Virus record (IMG/VR): IMGVR_UViG_3300037502_000299
Span: 1-54,272 of that record
Origin: a virus
Length of the DNA: 54,272 nucleotides
Reading direction: 5' to 3' (one strand)
A program made the position numbers and the translations under genes. Each line of letters begins with the position of its first letter. Position 1 is the first letter of the stretch. Under the pieces are notes generated by a model that was not told the origin of the DNA, did no database searches, and was given only the letters and a program-made list of their open reading frames with translations. Of the stretch, positions 9,002 to 15,779 are shown one piece after another.

Positions 9002-9021
9002 AAAATTTTAGGAGAACTACT

Positions 9022-9093
9022 ATGTGGACAAAACCAGCTGCAACAGAAATGAGATTTGGCTTTGAAGTAACTATGTACGTAATGAACAAGTAA
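9022..9093 (+). CDS. pqqA: PqqA, precursor peptide of pyrroloquinoline quinone
   Basis: A 23-codon gene starts at ATG with GGAGA six bases upstream and stops at TAA. The peptide begins MWTKPAATEMRF and ends GFEVTMYVMNK. This matches the PqqA family over its whole length: an N-terminal WxKP, a central R-x-G, and the invariant Glu15-x3-Tyr19 in EVTMY. In known PQQ synthesis the radical SAM enzyme PqqE, helped by PqqD, links this Glu and Tyr, and the linked pair is excised and made into PQQ. No pqqB-F is in the window, so host enzymes must act on it. It is flanked by two strong terminators directly behind the major capsid gene, so late expression is expected. The wording is close to betaproteobacterial PqqA, pointing to acquisition from such a host. 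Confidence 0.92.
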   Translation: MWTKPAATEMRFGFEVTMYVMNK

Positions 9094-9123
9094 TGATTAT
9101 CGTAACAGATTGTTATTAAATTA

Positions 9124-9144
9124 GGGGCTTCGGCCCCTTTTTTT
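9124..9144 (+). terminator. Rho-independent terminator after pqqA
   Basis: GGGGC (9124-9128), TTCG tetraloop, GCCCC (9133-9137), then seven T (9138-9144). This textbook terminator ends the pqqA transcript 30 bases after its stop codon. Confidence 0.9.
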
Positions 9145-9145
9145 G

Positions 9146-9154
9146 TGCTATAAT
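9146..9154 (+). promoter_or_regulatory. Putative extended -10 promoter
   Basis: TGCTATAAT matches the extended -10 consensus exactly and lies right after the pqqA terminator, with transcription expected from about 9161. A -35 box is absent, as allowed for extended -10 promoters. It would restart transcription for the next virion genes. Confidence 0.5.
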
Positions 9155-9274
9155 GCTTGCAAATAGTACGAATTCAGGTATTATTTGGGAATCCGGGTTA
9201 CCCGGTTCATTAGACTGTCCCGGCAGACGCATACAAGACTAATGAGCTTAACTTTGTATGAAGGAAAAAATATC
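9155..9274 (+). other. Structured 5' leader ahead of the virion gene at 9275
   Basis: This 120-base leader holds a perfect hairpin CCGGG-TTA-CCCGG at 9193-9205, followed by CATTAG (9208-9213) and CTAATG (9239-9244), which can pair around a GC-rich loop. The frame of the downstream gene stays open back to 9185, but the strong start is ATG 9275, so I read the stretch as untranslated. Its role may be mRNA stability or translation control; no known riboswitch is recognised. Confidence 0.35.
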
Positions 9275-9751
9275 ATGGCAATAACTACATTTAGCGGCCC
9301 AGTCCGATCACTCGCCGGTTTTATTACAGGTACAGATGGTGTTTCAACAGTTACAGCATCAACATTATCAGTAACAGCAGCTGATTATAATGGTCAAACA
9401 ATCAATTTATCACGTGCAGCAGGTATTACAGTAACTCTACCAGCAGCTACAGGTTCAAACGCTGTTTACACATTCGTAATTACAACAGCAGTTACATCTA
9501 ATAACTATGTTATTCAAGTTGCTAATGCAACAGATACTATGAATGGTTTAGCTTCAGTAGGTGGAACTACAGCTTCTGTATTTGGTACATTACCAGCTTC
9601 TGACACAATCACTATGAACGGTACAACAACAGGCGGTTTAGTTGGTTCTTATGTTCAAGTTACTGATATTGCAGCAGGTGAATACTTAGTATCTGCAGCT
9701 TTAGTAGGTTCTGGTACACCAGCAACACCATTCAGCGCAGCTGTAAGTTAA
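9275..9751 (+). CDS. Putative virion structural (decoration/fibre-like) protein
   Basis: This 158-residue protein is rich in Thr, Ala, Gly and Val with little charge, consistent with an all-beta virion protein. It starts MAITTFSGPVRSLAGF and contains DYNGQTINLSRAAGITVTLP, a pattern common in phage structural proteins that ends in short beta repeats. ATG 9275 has AAGGA nine bases upstream. It comes just after the capsid gene and pqqA cassette, so a head-surface role is plausible. No homologue with known function is recognised. Confidence 0.55.
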   Translation: MAITTFSGPVRSLAGFITGTDGVSTVTASTLSVTAADYNGQTINLSRAAGITVTLPAATGSNAVYTFVITTAVTSNNYVIQVANATDTMNGLASVGGTTASVFGTLPASDTITMNGTTTGGLVGSYVQVTDIAAGEYLVSAALVGSGTPATPFSAAVS

Positions 9752-9761
9752 TTAATCACTT

Positions 9762-9778
9762 GGGGGTACTTAGCCCCC
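9762..9778 (+). terminator. Hairpin, possible weak terminator
   Basis: GGGGG (9762-9766) and CCCCC (9774-9778) pair around a seven-base loop between two virion genes. Only two T follow, so termination would be weak; it may instead protect the upstream mRNA end. Confidence 0.35.
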
Positions 9779-9802
9779 TTACTAAAATAAAGGAGATTAA
9801 TT

Positions 9803-10300
9803 ATGGCAATGCAATATGATGTACAAAGTGCACACACAAATGTCAGCGCTAAGATGGTCGTAGGACGCACTAGAGTTAAAGGCATTGTTTTAGGCGGTGC
9901 AGCAGGTACTTTAAATCTATGGGATGCAACTCAAGCACCAACGGCAGTTACCTATGCTAGAAGCGCTGCCGGCGTTATTACAATTACACACAATGCTCAC
10001 GGCTTTGTAGCTGGTCAAAAAATCGGTTTAACATTTGCTGCGGGTACAGGTGGTACAGCTACTAATGGCAACTATGTAATTCTTACAGCTGCTACTAACA
10101 CATATACAGTTCAAGATATTAATACAGGTGCTATTACTGCTGGTGCAGCTGCTAACGAAAATACTCGTTGGTTGTTCTCAGTAGATAATGCAGATACTGT
10201 TCCATATAATATTATTGTTCCTGGTGAAGGCATGTTAGCTGAGAATGGTGTTTACGCACAATTATCTAGTGTTCCAAACGTAGAAATATTTTATGGCTAA
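9803..10300 (+). CDS. Virion-region protein with an inserted FCCH-like beta domain
   Basis: This 165-residue protein has an outer frame (residues 1-46 and 121-165, with LNLWDATQAP and the NIIVPGEGMLAENGVYA end) typical of small head-associated phage proteins. Residues 47-117 form an inserted beta module with ITITHNAHGFVAGQKIGL and NGNYVILTAATNTYTV. Phage modules with this pattern are often annotated as 'ubiquitin-activating E1 FCCH-like'; that name describes a fold match and not ubiquitin chemistry. A related module occurs in the hub protein at 28041-30014. An AAGGAG site precedes the ATG. Confidence 0.6.
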   Translation: MAMQYDVQSAHTNVSAKMVVGRTRVKGIVLGGAAGTLNLWDATQAPTAVTYARSAAGVITITHNAHGFVAGQKIGLTFAAGTGGTATNGNYVILTAATNTYTVQDINTGAITAGAAANENTRWLFSVDNADTVPYNIIVPGEGMLAENGVYAQLSSVPNVEIFYG

Positions 10301-10547
10301 AAAAGGCGTATCCTTAGCAGTCGGACGTGGTGAGAAGCTCCCTGTGTCTAAAGGCGCAGGTCTTACCGCTAAAGGACGTGCTAAATATAACCGAGCTACA
10401 GGATCAAACCTAAAAGCTCCGCAACCTGAAGGGGGCGCTCGTAAAAAATCATTCTGTGCAAGAATGTCGGGCATGCCTGGTCCAATGAAAGATGAAAAAG
10501 GTAGACCTACTCGCAAGGCTGCTTCTTTAAAAAGGTGGAAATGTTAA
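10293..10547 (+). CDS. Small basic conserved phage protein (DUF6321-like)
   Basis: This 84-residue basic protein starts inside the end of the upstream gene (8-base overlap). Its strongly conserved wording, VSLAVGRGEKLPVSKGAGLT with an RYNRATGSNLKAPQPEGG-type middle and a Cys-containing FCARMSGMPGPM segment, is a small-protein family common in cyanophages and related phages; I believe it is the one named DUF6321. Function is unknown. Basic charge and position suggest a DNA- or head-associated protein. Confidence 0.65.
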   Translation: MAKKGVSLAVGRGEKLPVSKGAGLTAKGRAKYNRATGSNLKAPQPEGGARKKSFCARMSGMPGPMKDEKGRPTRKAASLKRWKC

Positions 10548-10735
10548 TGACAAAATATTTTGAAAATGTAGATGAACATACTAAACATTTAATAGATGGG
10601 GTTTCGGTGGCAACAGTTATGGGTACATTAATGAGCTGGTTACCAGCAATCGCAGCACTCTTTACTATTATATGGACTGCTATTCGTATTTACGAAACTA
10701 AAACTGTGCAAGGCTGGTTAAAAAAAGGTAAGTAA
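10547..10735 (+). CDS. Small membrane protein, class II holin-like
   Basis: This 62-residue protein has one or two closely spaced membrane segments (about residues 18-50: a VATVMGTLMSWLP part and an AALFTIIWTAI part), ending in a basic tail (GWLKKGK). This is the layout of small phage holins with the LPAIAA...IRIYE pattern. The start at ATG 10547 overlaps the upstream TAA, with AAGGTGG eight bases upstream; GTG 10535 and ATG 10541 are poorer. Two further holin candidates lie next to the lysozyme, so its role in lysis is not certain. Confidence 0.55.
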   Translation: MTKYFENVDEHTKHLIDGVSVATVMGTLMSWLPAIAALFTIIWTAIRIYETKTVQGWLKKGK

Positions 10736-10736
10736 T

Positions 10737-10958
10737 ATGAAATCTTTTATAGACAGAGTATTTAAATCAAAGCAACAAAAGCAAAAGGAATTATTAAATG
10801 AAATCACTCATAAAGAAGTTAAAGACCAAGCTACAGAAGCTATTGTCGAAGCTATCATTAAAGAAGTAAAAAAAGAAGAAGTAGTTAAGCCTAAAAAACC
10901 TAATCACTTCCCAGATTGTAATTGTTTTAAATGTTTAAGATGGAAACAAAATGCCTAG
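10737..10958 (+). CDS. Small charged protein with C-terminal CxC..C motif
   Basis: This 73-residue protein is a Lys/Glu-rich helix for most of its length and ends in HFPDCNCFKCLRW. The closely spaced cysteines could bind a metal. It is packed into a row of small basic proteins and overlaps the next gene by 8 bases. Function is unknown. Confidence 0.6.
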   Translation: MKSFIDRVFKSKQQKQKELLNEITHKEVKDQATEAIVEAIIKEVKKEEVVKPKKPNHFPDCNCFKCLRWKQNA

Positions 10959-11301
10959 TAAATCTAAGAAACAACATAATTTAATGGCAGCTGTAGCTAA
11001 TAACCCAGCCTTCGCTAAGAAAGTTGGTATTAAAAAATCAGTAGGAGAAGAGTTTATGAAAGCAGATAAAGGTAAAAAATTTAAAGGAGGCGGTATGATG
11101 GACAAGAAAGATATGGCTCAAGATAAAAAGATGGCTAAAAAAGCAGTTGGTATGCATGAAAGCCAGTTACATGGTGGTAAGAAATCTGATTTAGCTAAAC
11201 TTAAAAAAGGTGGTATGGCTAAGATGAAAAAAGGTGGTTCATGCTACGCTAAAGGCGGCGGTATTGAGAAAAAAGGTAAGACTAAAGGAAAGATGATTTA
11301 A
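10951..11301 (+). CDS. Lys/Gly-rich basic protein with KGKTKGKMI tail
   Basis: This 116-residue, very basic protein is built from KKGG/KGGG repeats and ends in KKGKTKGKMI. The tail is shared with the next two genes (KGKTKGRMI, KGKTRGRIC). It begins PSKSKKQHNLMAAVANNPAFAKKVG, a start often seen in small phage proteins. Such basic, low-complexity proteins in virion blocks may bind DNA inside the head, but this is inferred from composition and place. Confidence 0.65.
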   Translation: MPSKSKKQHNLMAAVANNPAFAKKVGIKKSVGEEFMKADKGKKFKGGGMMDKKDMAQDKKMAKKAVGMHESQLHGGKKSDLAKLKKGGMAKMKKGGSCYAKGGGIEKKGKTKGKMI

Positions 11302-11303
11302 TC

Positions 11304-11603
11304 ATGGGACTATTAGGCAAAAACACAGCATCAGCAACAGCGTCACCAGACGGTGGAGGTTCTTCAGAGCCATCAGGATTTTTTGGTTCAATATTAAAAG
11401 ATGCAGTTGGACAATTAAAAACTCAAGGTGGATTTGATTCTGCATTAAGTGGTACACCTAAAACTCAAGTTAATCTTAATTTAGTTGATGATAAATTTGA
11501 AGGTAAGGGTATGAAAAAAGGTGGCAAAGTGAAAGCCTCTTCGGCATCTAAACGTGCAGATGGTTGTTGTAAAAAAGGTAAAACAAAAGGAAGGATGATT
11601 TAA
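11304..11603 (+). CDS. Small protein with ADG..KGKTKGRMI C-terminal motif
   Basis: This 99-residue protein has a Ser/Gly-rich N-terminal half, a FFGSILKDAVGQLKTQ helix, and a basic end SASKRADGCCKKGKTKGRMI. The same end, with small changes, is found in the genes on both sides. A vicinal CysCys pair replaces the Ile-Ala of its neighbour. No function is known. Confidence 0.6.
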   Translation: MGLLGKNTASATASPDGGGSSEPSGFFGSILKDAVGQLKTQGGFDSALSGTPKTQVNLNLVDDKFEGKGMKKGGKVKASSASKRADGCCKKGKTKGRMI

Positions 11604-11605
11604 TC

Positions 11606-12019
11606 ATGGCTGATGCAGGAAAAAAACCTATGAAAGTAATTAAAGAAGGGGATATGTCTCCTGAAACTAAAGCTTTACCTGATGAAGTAATTAAACCACC
11701 AAAAGGAATTGGCGAGTCTGAAAAAGATATGGATCCAATACCTAAAAAAGCTGCACCTACAGGATATACCCCCAAAGATGTCAGCAGCAAAAAACCCGAA
11801 CCTACTTTTAAATCAGACGTTGATGATATAGTATCAGGAGTTAAAAAAGTTGAGGATAGATTAAATAAAGGTATAGCAAAAGCTGCAGGGAAAACGGAAA
11901 AAGGAATTTTAAATACAAAACTCAGTAAAGACTATAAAAAAGGCGGTTCAGTTTCATCAGCTTCCAAACGTGCAGATGGTATTGCTACAAAAGGCAAAAC
12001 TAGAGGAAGGATTTGCTAA
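11606..12019 (+). CDS. Small protein with ADGIATKGKTRGRIC C-terminal motif
   Basis: This 137-residue protein has a Pro/Lys/Glu-rich, probably disordered N-terminal 70 residues, a helical part around 72-100 (VDDIVSGVKKVEDRLNKGI), and the conserved end SASKRADGIATKGKTRGRIC. The shared tail makes it a relative of the preceding protein by domain shuffling. Its stop overlaps the start of the next gene (TAATG). Confidence 0.6.
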   Translation: MADAGKKPMKVIKEGDMSPETKALPDEVIKPPKGIGESEKDMDPIPKKAAPTGYTPKDVSSKKPEPTFKSDVDDIVSGVKKVEDRLNKGIAKAAGKTEKGILNTKLSKDYKKGGSVSSASKRADGIATKGKTRGRIC

Positions 12020-12279
12020 TGAGACCTTCACGTGGTATGGGTGCTATAAAGAAAACTAAGATTCCTAGTGCAAAAGAAAACACTATGCCTAAAGGCGTGG
12101 TTAAAAAACGTCGTGATAACACAGACTTTACTCAGTTTAAAGAAGGTGGACCTGTAGGACTTTATGCAAATATAAATGCTCGTAAAAAAGCAGGTACTTC
12201 AAGACCAAAATCGAAGTCTACAATATCACCTAAAGCTTATGCAAACATGAAAGCAGGATTTCCTAAAGGGAAAAAATAA
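12019..12279 (+). CDS. Small basic conserved phage protein (GLYANINARKKAG type)
   Basis: This 86-residue basic protein has a central GGPVGLYANINARKKAGTSR and ends in a basic KSKSTISPKAYANMKAGF stretch. The GLYANI-x-A-K/R-K segment is a conserved phage small-protein signature. The start at ATG 12019 overlaps the upstream TAA and has GAGGAAGG upstream; a TTG at 12013 is less likely. Its function is unknown. Confidence 0.65.
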   Translation: MRPSRGMGAIKKTKIPSAKENTMPKGVVKKRRDNTDFTQFKEGGPVGLYANINARKKAGTSRPKSKSTISPKAYANMKAGFPKGKK

Positions 12280-13217
12280 TGGTAGATAGAACCACAGGAC
12301 AGACAAGTTTTAATTTAGATTTAAATAATCTAGTTGAAGATGCATTTGAACGATGTGGACAAGAGTTACGTACTGGATATGATTTACGTACTGCACGACG
12401 TTCTTTAAACTTGATGACGATTGAATGGGCTAATCGCGGTATTAACTTATGGACTGTAGAGCCTGGTCAGATTAGTTTAGAACAAGGTCGTATTATGTAT
12501 CCGTTGCCTGTAGACACGATTGATCTACTTGATATGGTGACGCGTACTGGAACAGGATCAAACCAACAAGACATTAATATTAACCGTATTAGTGAATCAA
12601 CCTACATTACAATACCAAATAAAAATGCAACGGGTCGTCCTATTCAAGTATGGATTAATAGACAAAGTGGCCAAGAGAACCCTACAGATATTTTATTAAA
12701 TGAAACTTTAACAGGTACTGATACAACTAATGACGACACTATAACTCTCTCTTCTACTGTAGGCTTAGCTCAGTTTGGTTTTATTAAGATTGGTGTTGAA
12801 ACTATTCAGTATGGTGGTATCAGTGGTAATACTATTACAGGATGTATTCGTGCGGTTAATAATACAGTAATTGCACCTCATTCGATTGGGGATAGAGTCT
12901 ATGTGCAAAATCTTCCAACAGTCAATGTATGGCCAGCACCGGATCAAAGTAATTTCTATCAGTTTGTTTATTACAGATTAAGACGTATACAAGATGCAGG
13001 TAACGGTGTCACTGTAGAAGACATTCCGTTTAGATTTATTCCTTGCATGGTTGCAGGGTTAGCTGCTTATTTAAGTATGAAATTACCTAATGTTATGCCT
13101 GATAGAATTGCCATGCTAAGAGCAGACTACGAATCAGCGTTTCAACTAGCAGCAGATGAGGATAGAGAAAAAGCAAGTGTGAGGTTTGTACCTCGTGAAA
13201 TGTTTTACCACGGGTAA
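12279..13217 (+). CDS. Head-tail adaptor protein (P22 gp4 / SU10 adaptor-like)
   Basis: This 312-residue protein starts with helices typical of podovirus adaptors (LNNLVEDAFERCGQELRTGYDLRTARRSLNLM split by turns), has a beta core with INLWTVEPGQ and YPLPVDTIDLLDM, and ends in helices around PDRIAMLRADYESAFQLA. Residues of roughly 128-200 form an inserted beta module (ITLSSTVGLAQFGFIKIG). Adaptors of this type bind the portal ring and extend it to the tail. Its ATG overlaps the previous stop. A second, shorter adaptor-like protein is encoded at 14090. Confidence 0.6.
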   Translation: MVDRTTGQTSFNLDLNNLVEDAFERCGQELRTGYDLRTARRSLNLMTIEWANRGINLWTVEPGQISLEQGRIMYPLPVDTIDLLDMVTRTGTGSNQQDININRISESTYITIPNKNATGRPIQVWINRQSGQENPTDILLNETLTGTDTTNDDTITLSSTVGLAQFGFIKIGVETIQYGGISGNTITGCIRAVNNTVIAPHSIGDRVYVQNLPTVNVWPAPDQSNFYQFVYYRLRRIQDAGNGVTVEDIPFRFIPCMVAGLAAYLSMKLPNVMPDRIAMLRADYESAFQLAADEDREKASVRFVPREMFYHG

Positions 13218-13221
13218 TTAA

Positions 13222-13653
13222 ATGCCAATTAAATACGCTAGTGCCAAGAATTCCATATCCCAATGTGATCGATGTGGATTTAGATTTAAACTAACGCAAT
13301 TAAAACGCTTAGTTATAAAGACAAAAAATGTTAATATACTCGTATGCCCAGAATGTTGGGAACCGGATCAGCCACAGTTAAGCTTAGGCCTATACCCAGT
13401 TAATGATCCGCAAGCAGTGCGAAATCCAAGACCCGACAGTCCTAGTTATTATCAGGCAGGTTTAAATGGGTTACAAACAGTAGAAGTAACAGGGCCATTA
13501 CAAACTGAAACAGGTGTACCTACACTAGGTAGTAGAATTATACAATGGGGTTGGAACCCTGTAGGTGGGGCAAGACTAAACGATGCTGGATTAACGCCAA
13601 ATGATCTAGTAGGTATAGGTAACGTAGGCACAGTAACAGTAACAACAACTTAA
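13222..13653 (+). CDS. Virion-block protein with N-terminal zinc ribbon
   Basis: This 143-residue protein has a clear zinc ribbon: C15-x2-C18 and C42-x2-C45 (SQCDRCGF and VCPECWEPDQ). The remainder is Pro/Gly/Thr-rich and likely beta. Zinc-ribbon proteins of this form are found beside adaptor genes in related phages. Whether it is part of the particle cannot be read from the sequence. Confidence 0.65.
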   Translation: MPIKYASAKNSISQCDRCGFRFKLTQLKRLVIKTKNVNILVCPECWEPDQPQLSLGLYPVNDPQAVRNPRPDSPSYYQAGLNGLQTVEVTGPLQTETGVPTLGSRIIQWGWNPVGGARLNDAGLTPNDLVGIGNVGTVTVTTT

Positions 13654-13664
13654 GGAGAAGTAAC

Positions 13665-13859
13665 ATGGCATATAAATCAGGAGCTGATGGTATTACTAAA
13701 CAAGGTAAAACTAAAGGTAAAAATTTAGGCAATGACGGCGCTAAAGTAGGTATCGAAAAAGGCCCTAAACATGCAGGTTCTAAAGGTGGTAAAAAGAACA
13801 TTGACATGAAAACTATGGGTCGCGGTATGGCTAAAGTTGCAGCACAGAAAAAAGGATAA
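13665..13859 (+). CDS. Small basic protein with N-terminal ADGITKQGKTKGKN motif
   Basis: This 64-residue Lys/Gly-rich protein carries near its N-terminus the motif SGADGITKQGKTKGKN, the same motif that ends the proteins at 11304 and 11606. The rest is rich in GxK repeats (GTKxx/GPKHAGSKGGKK). It has a strong TAAGGAG site. Probably a head- or DNA-associated basic protein; this is by composition only. Confidence 0.6.
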   Translation: MAYKSGADGITKQGKTKGKNLGNDGAKVGIEKGPKHAGSKGGKKNIDMKTMGRGMAKVAAQKKG

Positions 13860-13864
13860 TTATC

Positions 13865-14086
13865 ATGGCAGAATATAAACAACCAATCGTTGTACCTAAT
13901 GCAGATATTAGTTTTAGCCAAGACCCTAACAAGTTAAAAGCTCAAGACTTAAATCAAGGTACAGCTAGACAACGTGTAAGTGCAGGGGACCCAGGTTCTA
14001 ACAAAATGAATAGACACGGTGAAACACAAATTCGTGGTTGCGGCGCAGCAACTAAGGGTACTAAAGCTAGAGGCCCAATGGCGTAA
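13865..14086 (+). CDS. Small protein with RGCGAATKGTKARGPMA end
   Basis: This 73-residue protein ends in QIRGCGAATKGTKARGPMA, which resembles the basic glycine tail of other small proteins in this block (conserved in phages as RGxGAATKGxKxRGP). It contains a SAGDPGSNKMNRHGETQ middle. No known domain. It follows the previous gene by five bases. Confidence 0.6.
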   Translation: MAEYKQPIVVPNADISFSQDPNKLKAQDLNQGTARQRVSAGDPGSNKMNRHGETQIRGCGAATKGTKARGPMA

Positions 14087-14089
14087 TAA

Positions 14090-14731
14090 ATGAATTACAG
14101 TCAGCTCGTAGCACAGATACAGGATTACACGGAAAATCAGTTTACTACTACGGTAATAAATACGTTTATTACTCAAGCTGAACAGAGGATCTATAATACA
14201 GTCCAATTACCAGCGTTACGTAAAAACGTAACAGGTACAACTACGTCTGGAAATAAGTATTTAGCTATACCTACGGGTTGGTTATCTACATTTAGCTTAG
14301 CTGTAATTAATGCAAATAATGAATACTTGTATCTTTTAAATAAGGACGTGAACTTTATTAGACAATCATTTCCTGATACAGATTCAGATTTTTATGGTGT
14401 GCCTGAGTATTACGCAGTGTTTGACCAAAACACATTTATTATGGGGCCAACACCTGATGCCAGTTATGCAGTAGAGTTACATTATTTTTACTATCCTGAA
14501 TCAATTACAACTGTGGCAGGTGGTACAACTTGGTTAGGTGATAACTTTAGTTCAGTTCTTTTATATGGTTCTTTACTAGAAGCTTACACTTATATGAAGG
14601 GCGAAAAAGACGTACTTGATAATTATAGAGTTAGATATGACGAAGCAATGCTTCTATTGAAACAACTTGCAGACGGCAAAGATAGACAAGATGCATATAG
14701 ATCAGGTCAAGTAAGGTATCCAGTTCAATGA
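14090..14731 (+). CDS. Second head-tail adaptor-like protein (SU10 adaptor type)
   Basis: This 213-residue protein begins NYSQLVAQIQDYTEN followed by FITQAEQRIYNTVQLPALR, the helical start of a widespread phage adaptor family; a beta core with IPTGWLSTFSLAV and VELHYFYYPE follows, and it ends in a long helix (YRVRYDEAMLLLKQLADG). The shape and order suggest a connector ring between portal and tail. With the protein at 12279 it may form a two-layer adaptor, or one of the two may be a tail-tube-like ring. It overlaps the next gene by 4 bases. Confidence 0.6.
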   Translation: MNYSQLVAQIQDYTENQFTTTVINTFITQAEQRIYNTVQLPALRKNVTGTTTSGNKYLAIPTGWLSTFSLAVINANNEYLYLLNKDVNFIRQSFPDTDSDFYGVPEYYAVFDQNTFIMGPTPDASYAVELHYFYYPESITTVAGGTTWLGDNFSSVLLYGSLLEAYTYMKGEKDVLDNYRVRYDEAMLLLKQLADGKDRQDAYRSGQVRYPVQ

Positions 14732-15153
14732 TTTTAGGACAAGCACAGACCACGACGTTTAAACTAAATCTATTAAAAGGTTTAGAGAATTTTTTTACAG
14801 GTTCACCTTATACATATAAAATTGCTTTGTATGATGCAACGGCTACTATTAATAGCGAAACAACGGCATATACAACAACTAACGAAATTACAGGTACGGG
14901 CTATACTGCAGGGGGATTAACATTAACTCCTACGGTTGGTAGTGATACTAGTAATAACACGGCTTATGTAACATTTGCCAATGTAACTTGGAGTCCTGCA
15001 AATTTTGCTGCAGCAGGCGCCTTGATATATAATAGCACTACAAACGCATCAGTCGCAGTATTAAGCTTTGGTGGGGTAAAAACAGCCACTACAACATTTA
15101 CAATAGAATTTCCAGCAGCTACCTCAACCACTGCTGTATTACGAATTAATTAA
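14728..15153 (+). CDS. Putative tail/virion structural protein
   Basis: This 141-residue beta-rich protein starts MILGQAQTTTFKLNLLKGLENFF and has a YKIALYDATATI strand, then Thr/Gly/Ala-rich repeats. The N-terminal half is a conserved phage structural family found next to fibre genes. It may be an attachment ring or fibre base; the exact role is unknown. Confidence 0.55.
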   Translation: MILGQAQTTTFKLNLLKGLENFFTGSPYTYKIALYDATATINSETTAYTTTNEITGTGYTAGGLTLTPTVGSDTSNNTAYVTFANVTWSPANFAAAGALIYNSTTNASVAVLSFGGVKTATTTFTIEFPAATSTTAVLRIN

Positions 15154-15163
15154 GGAGTCAATT

Positions 15164-15769
15164 ATGAATCAAAGAGAACAAGGCGGATTTGGCGATCACG
15201 CTAGCGTCGTTTTAAATGCTGGTGCACAAGCTAATGAAACTGTAGGTATTGAAGGTATTTACAAAGTTGAATGCCGTGATAAAGACGGTAATTTAAAATG
15301 GGAAGATTCGTTTCCTAATCTAGTAGTTGCAGTTGGTAAACAACTCTTATTAGACACATTATTAAAAGGCGTTAGTTACTCAGTAGTTGGTCCGTTTTTA
15401 GGTCTTACAAGTGCATCTTTAACACCGGCAGCTACAGATACTATGGCTACTATTGTCCCATCTTCTGAATTTATTAACTACACAGTAGGTGGTTCAGCAG
15501 TACGTGGTACAGCAGTATTTGCTTCAGCAACGTCTACAGGTACAACACCAACAAACGTAACTACTTCAACAGCCACTGCGATTACTTACACAATTACAGG
15601 TGCAGGTGGTACAGTTTATGGATGTTTCTTAGTTACAGGTACTGGCGCATCAAGTGCTCAAGGTAATACAGGCGGTACATTGTACAGCGTAGGTAACTTC
15701 GCAACTGCTAAAATTACAACAGCAGGTGATACAGTAAGCGTTACATATTCAGCAACTGCTACAAGCTAA
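15164..15769 (+). CDS. Putative tail fibre-associated structural protein
   Basis: This 201-residue protein has an N-terminal domain with IEGIYKVECRDKDGNLKWED and FPNLVVAVGKQLLLDTLL, a motif of phage tail proteins that precede fibres, and a Thr/Gly/Ala-rich C-terminal half with beta character. An AAGGAG site precedes it. Likely part of the fibre or baseplate; which part is not known. Confidence 0.55.
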   Translation: MNQREQGGFGDHASVVLNAGAQANETVGIEGIYKVECRDKDGNLKWEDSFPNLVVAVGKQLLLDTLLKGVSYSVVGPFLGLTSASLTPAATDTMATIVPSSEFINYTVGGSAVRGTAVFASATSTGTTPTNVTTSTATAITYTITGAGGTVYGCFLVTGTGASSAQGNTGGTLYSVGNFATAKITTAGDTVSVTYSATATS

Positions 15770-15779
15770 AGGAGCTTAA

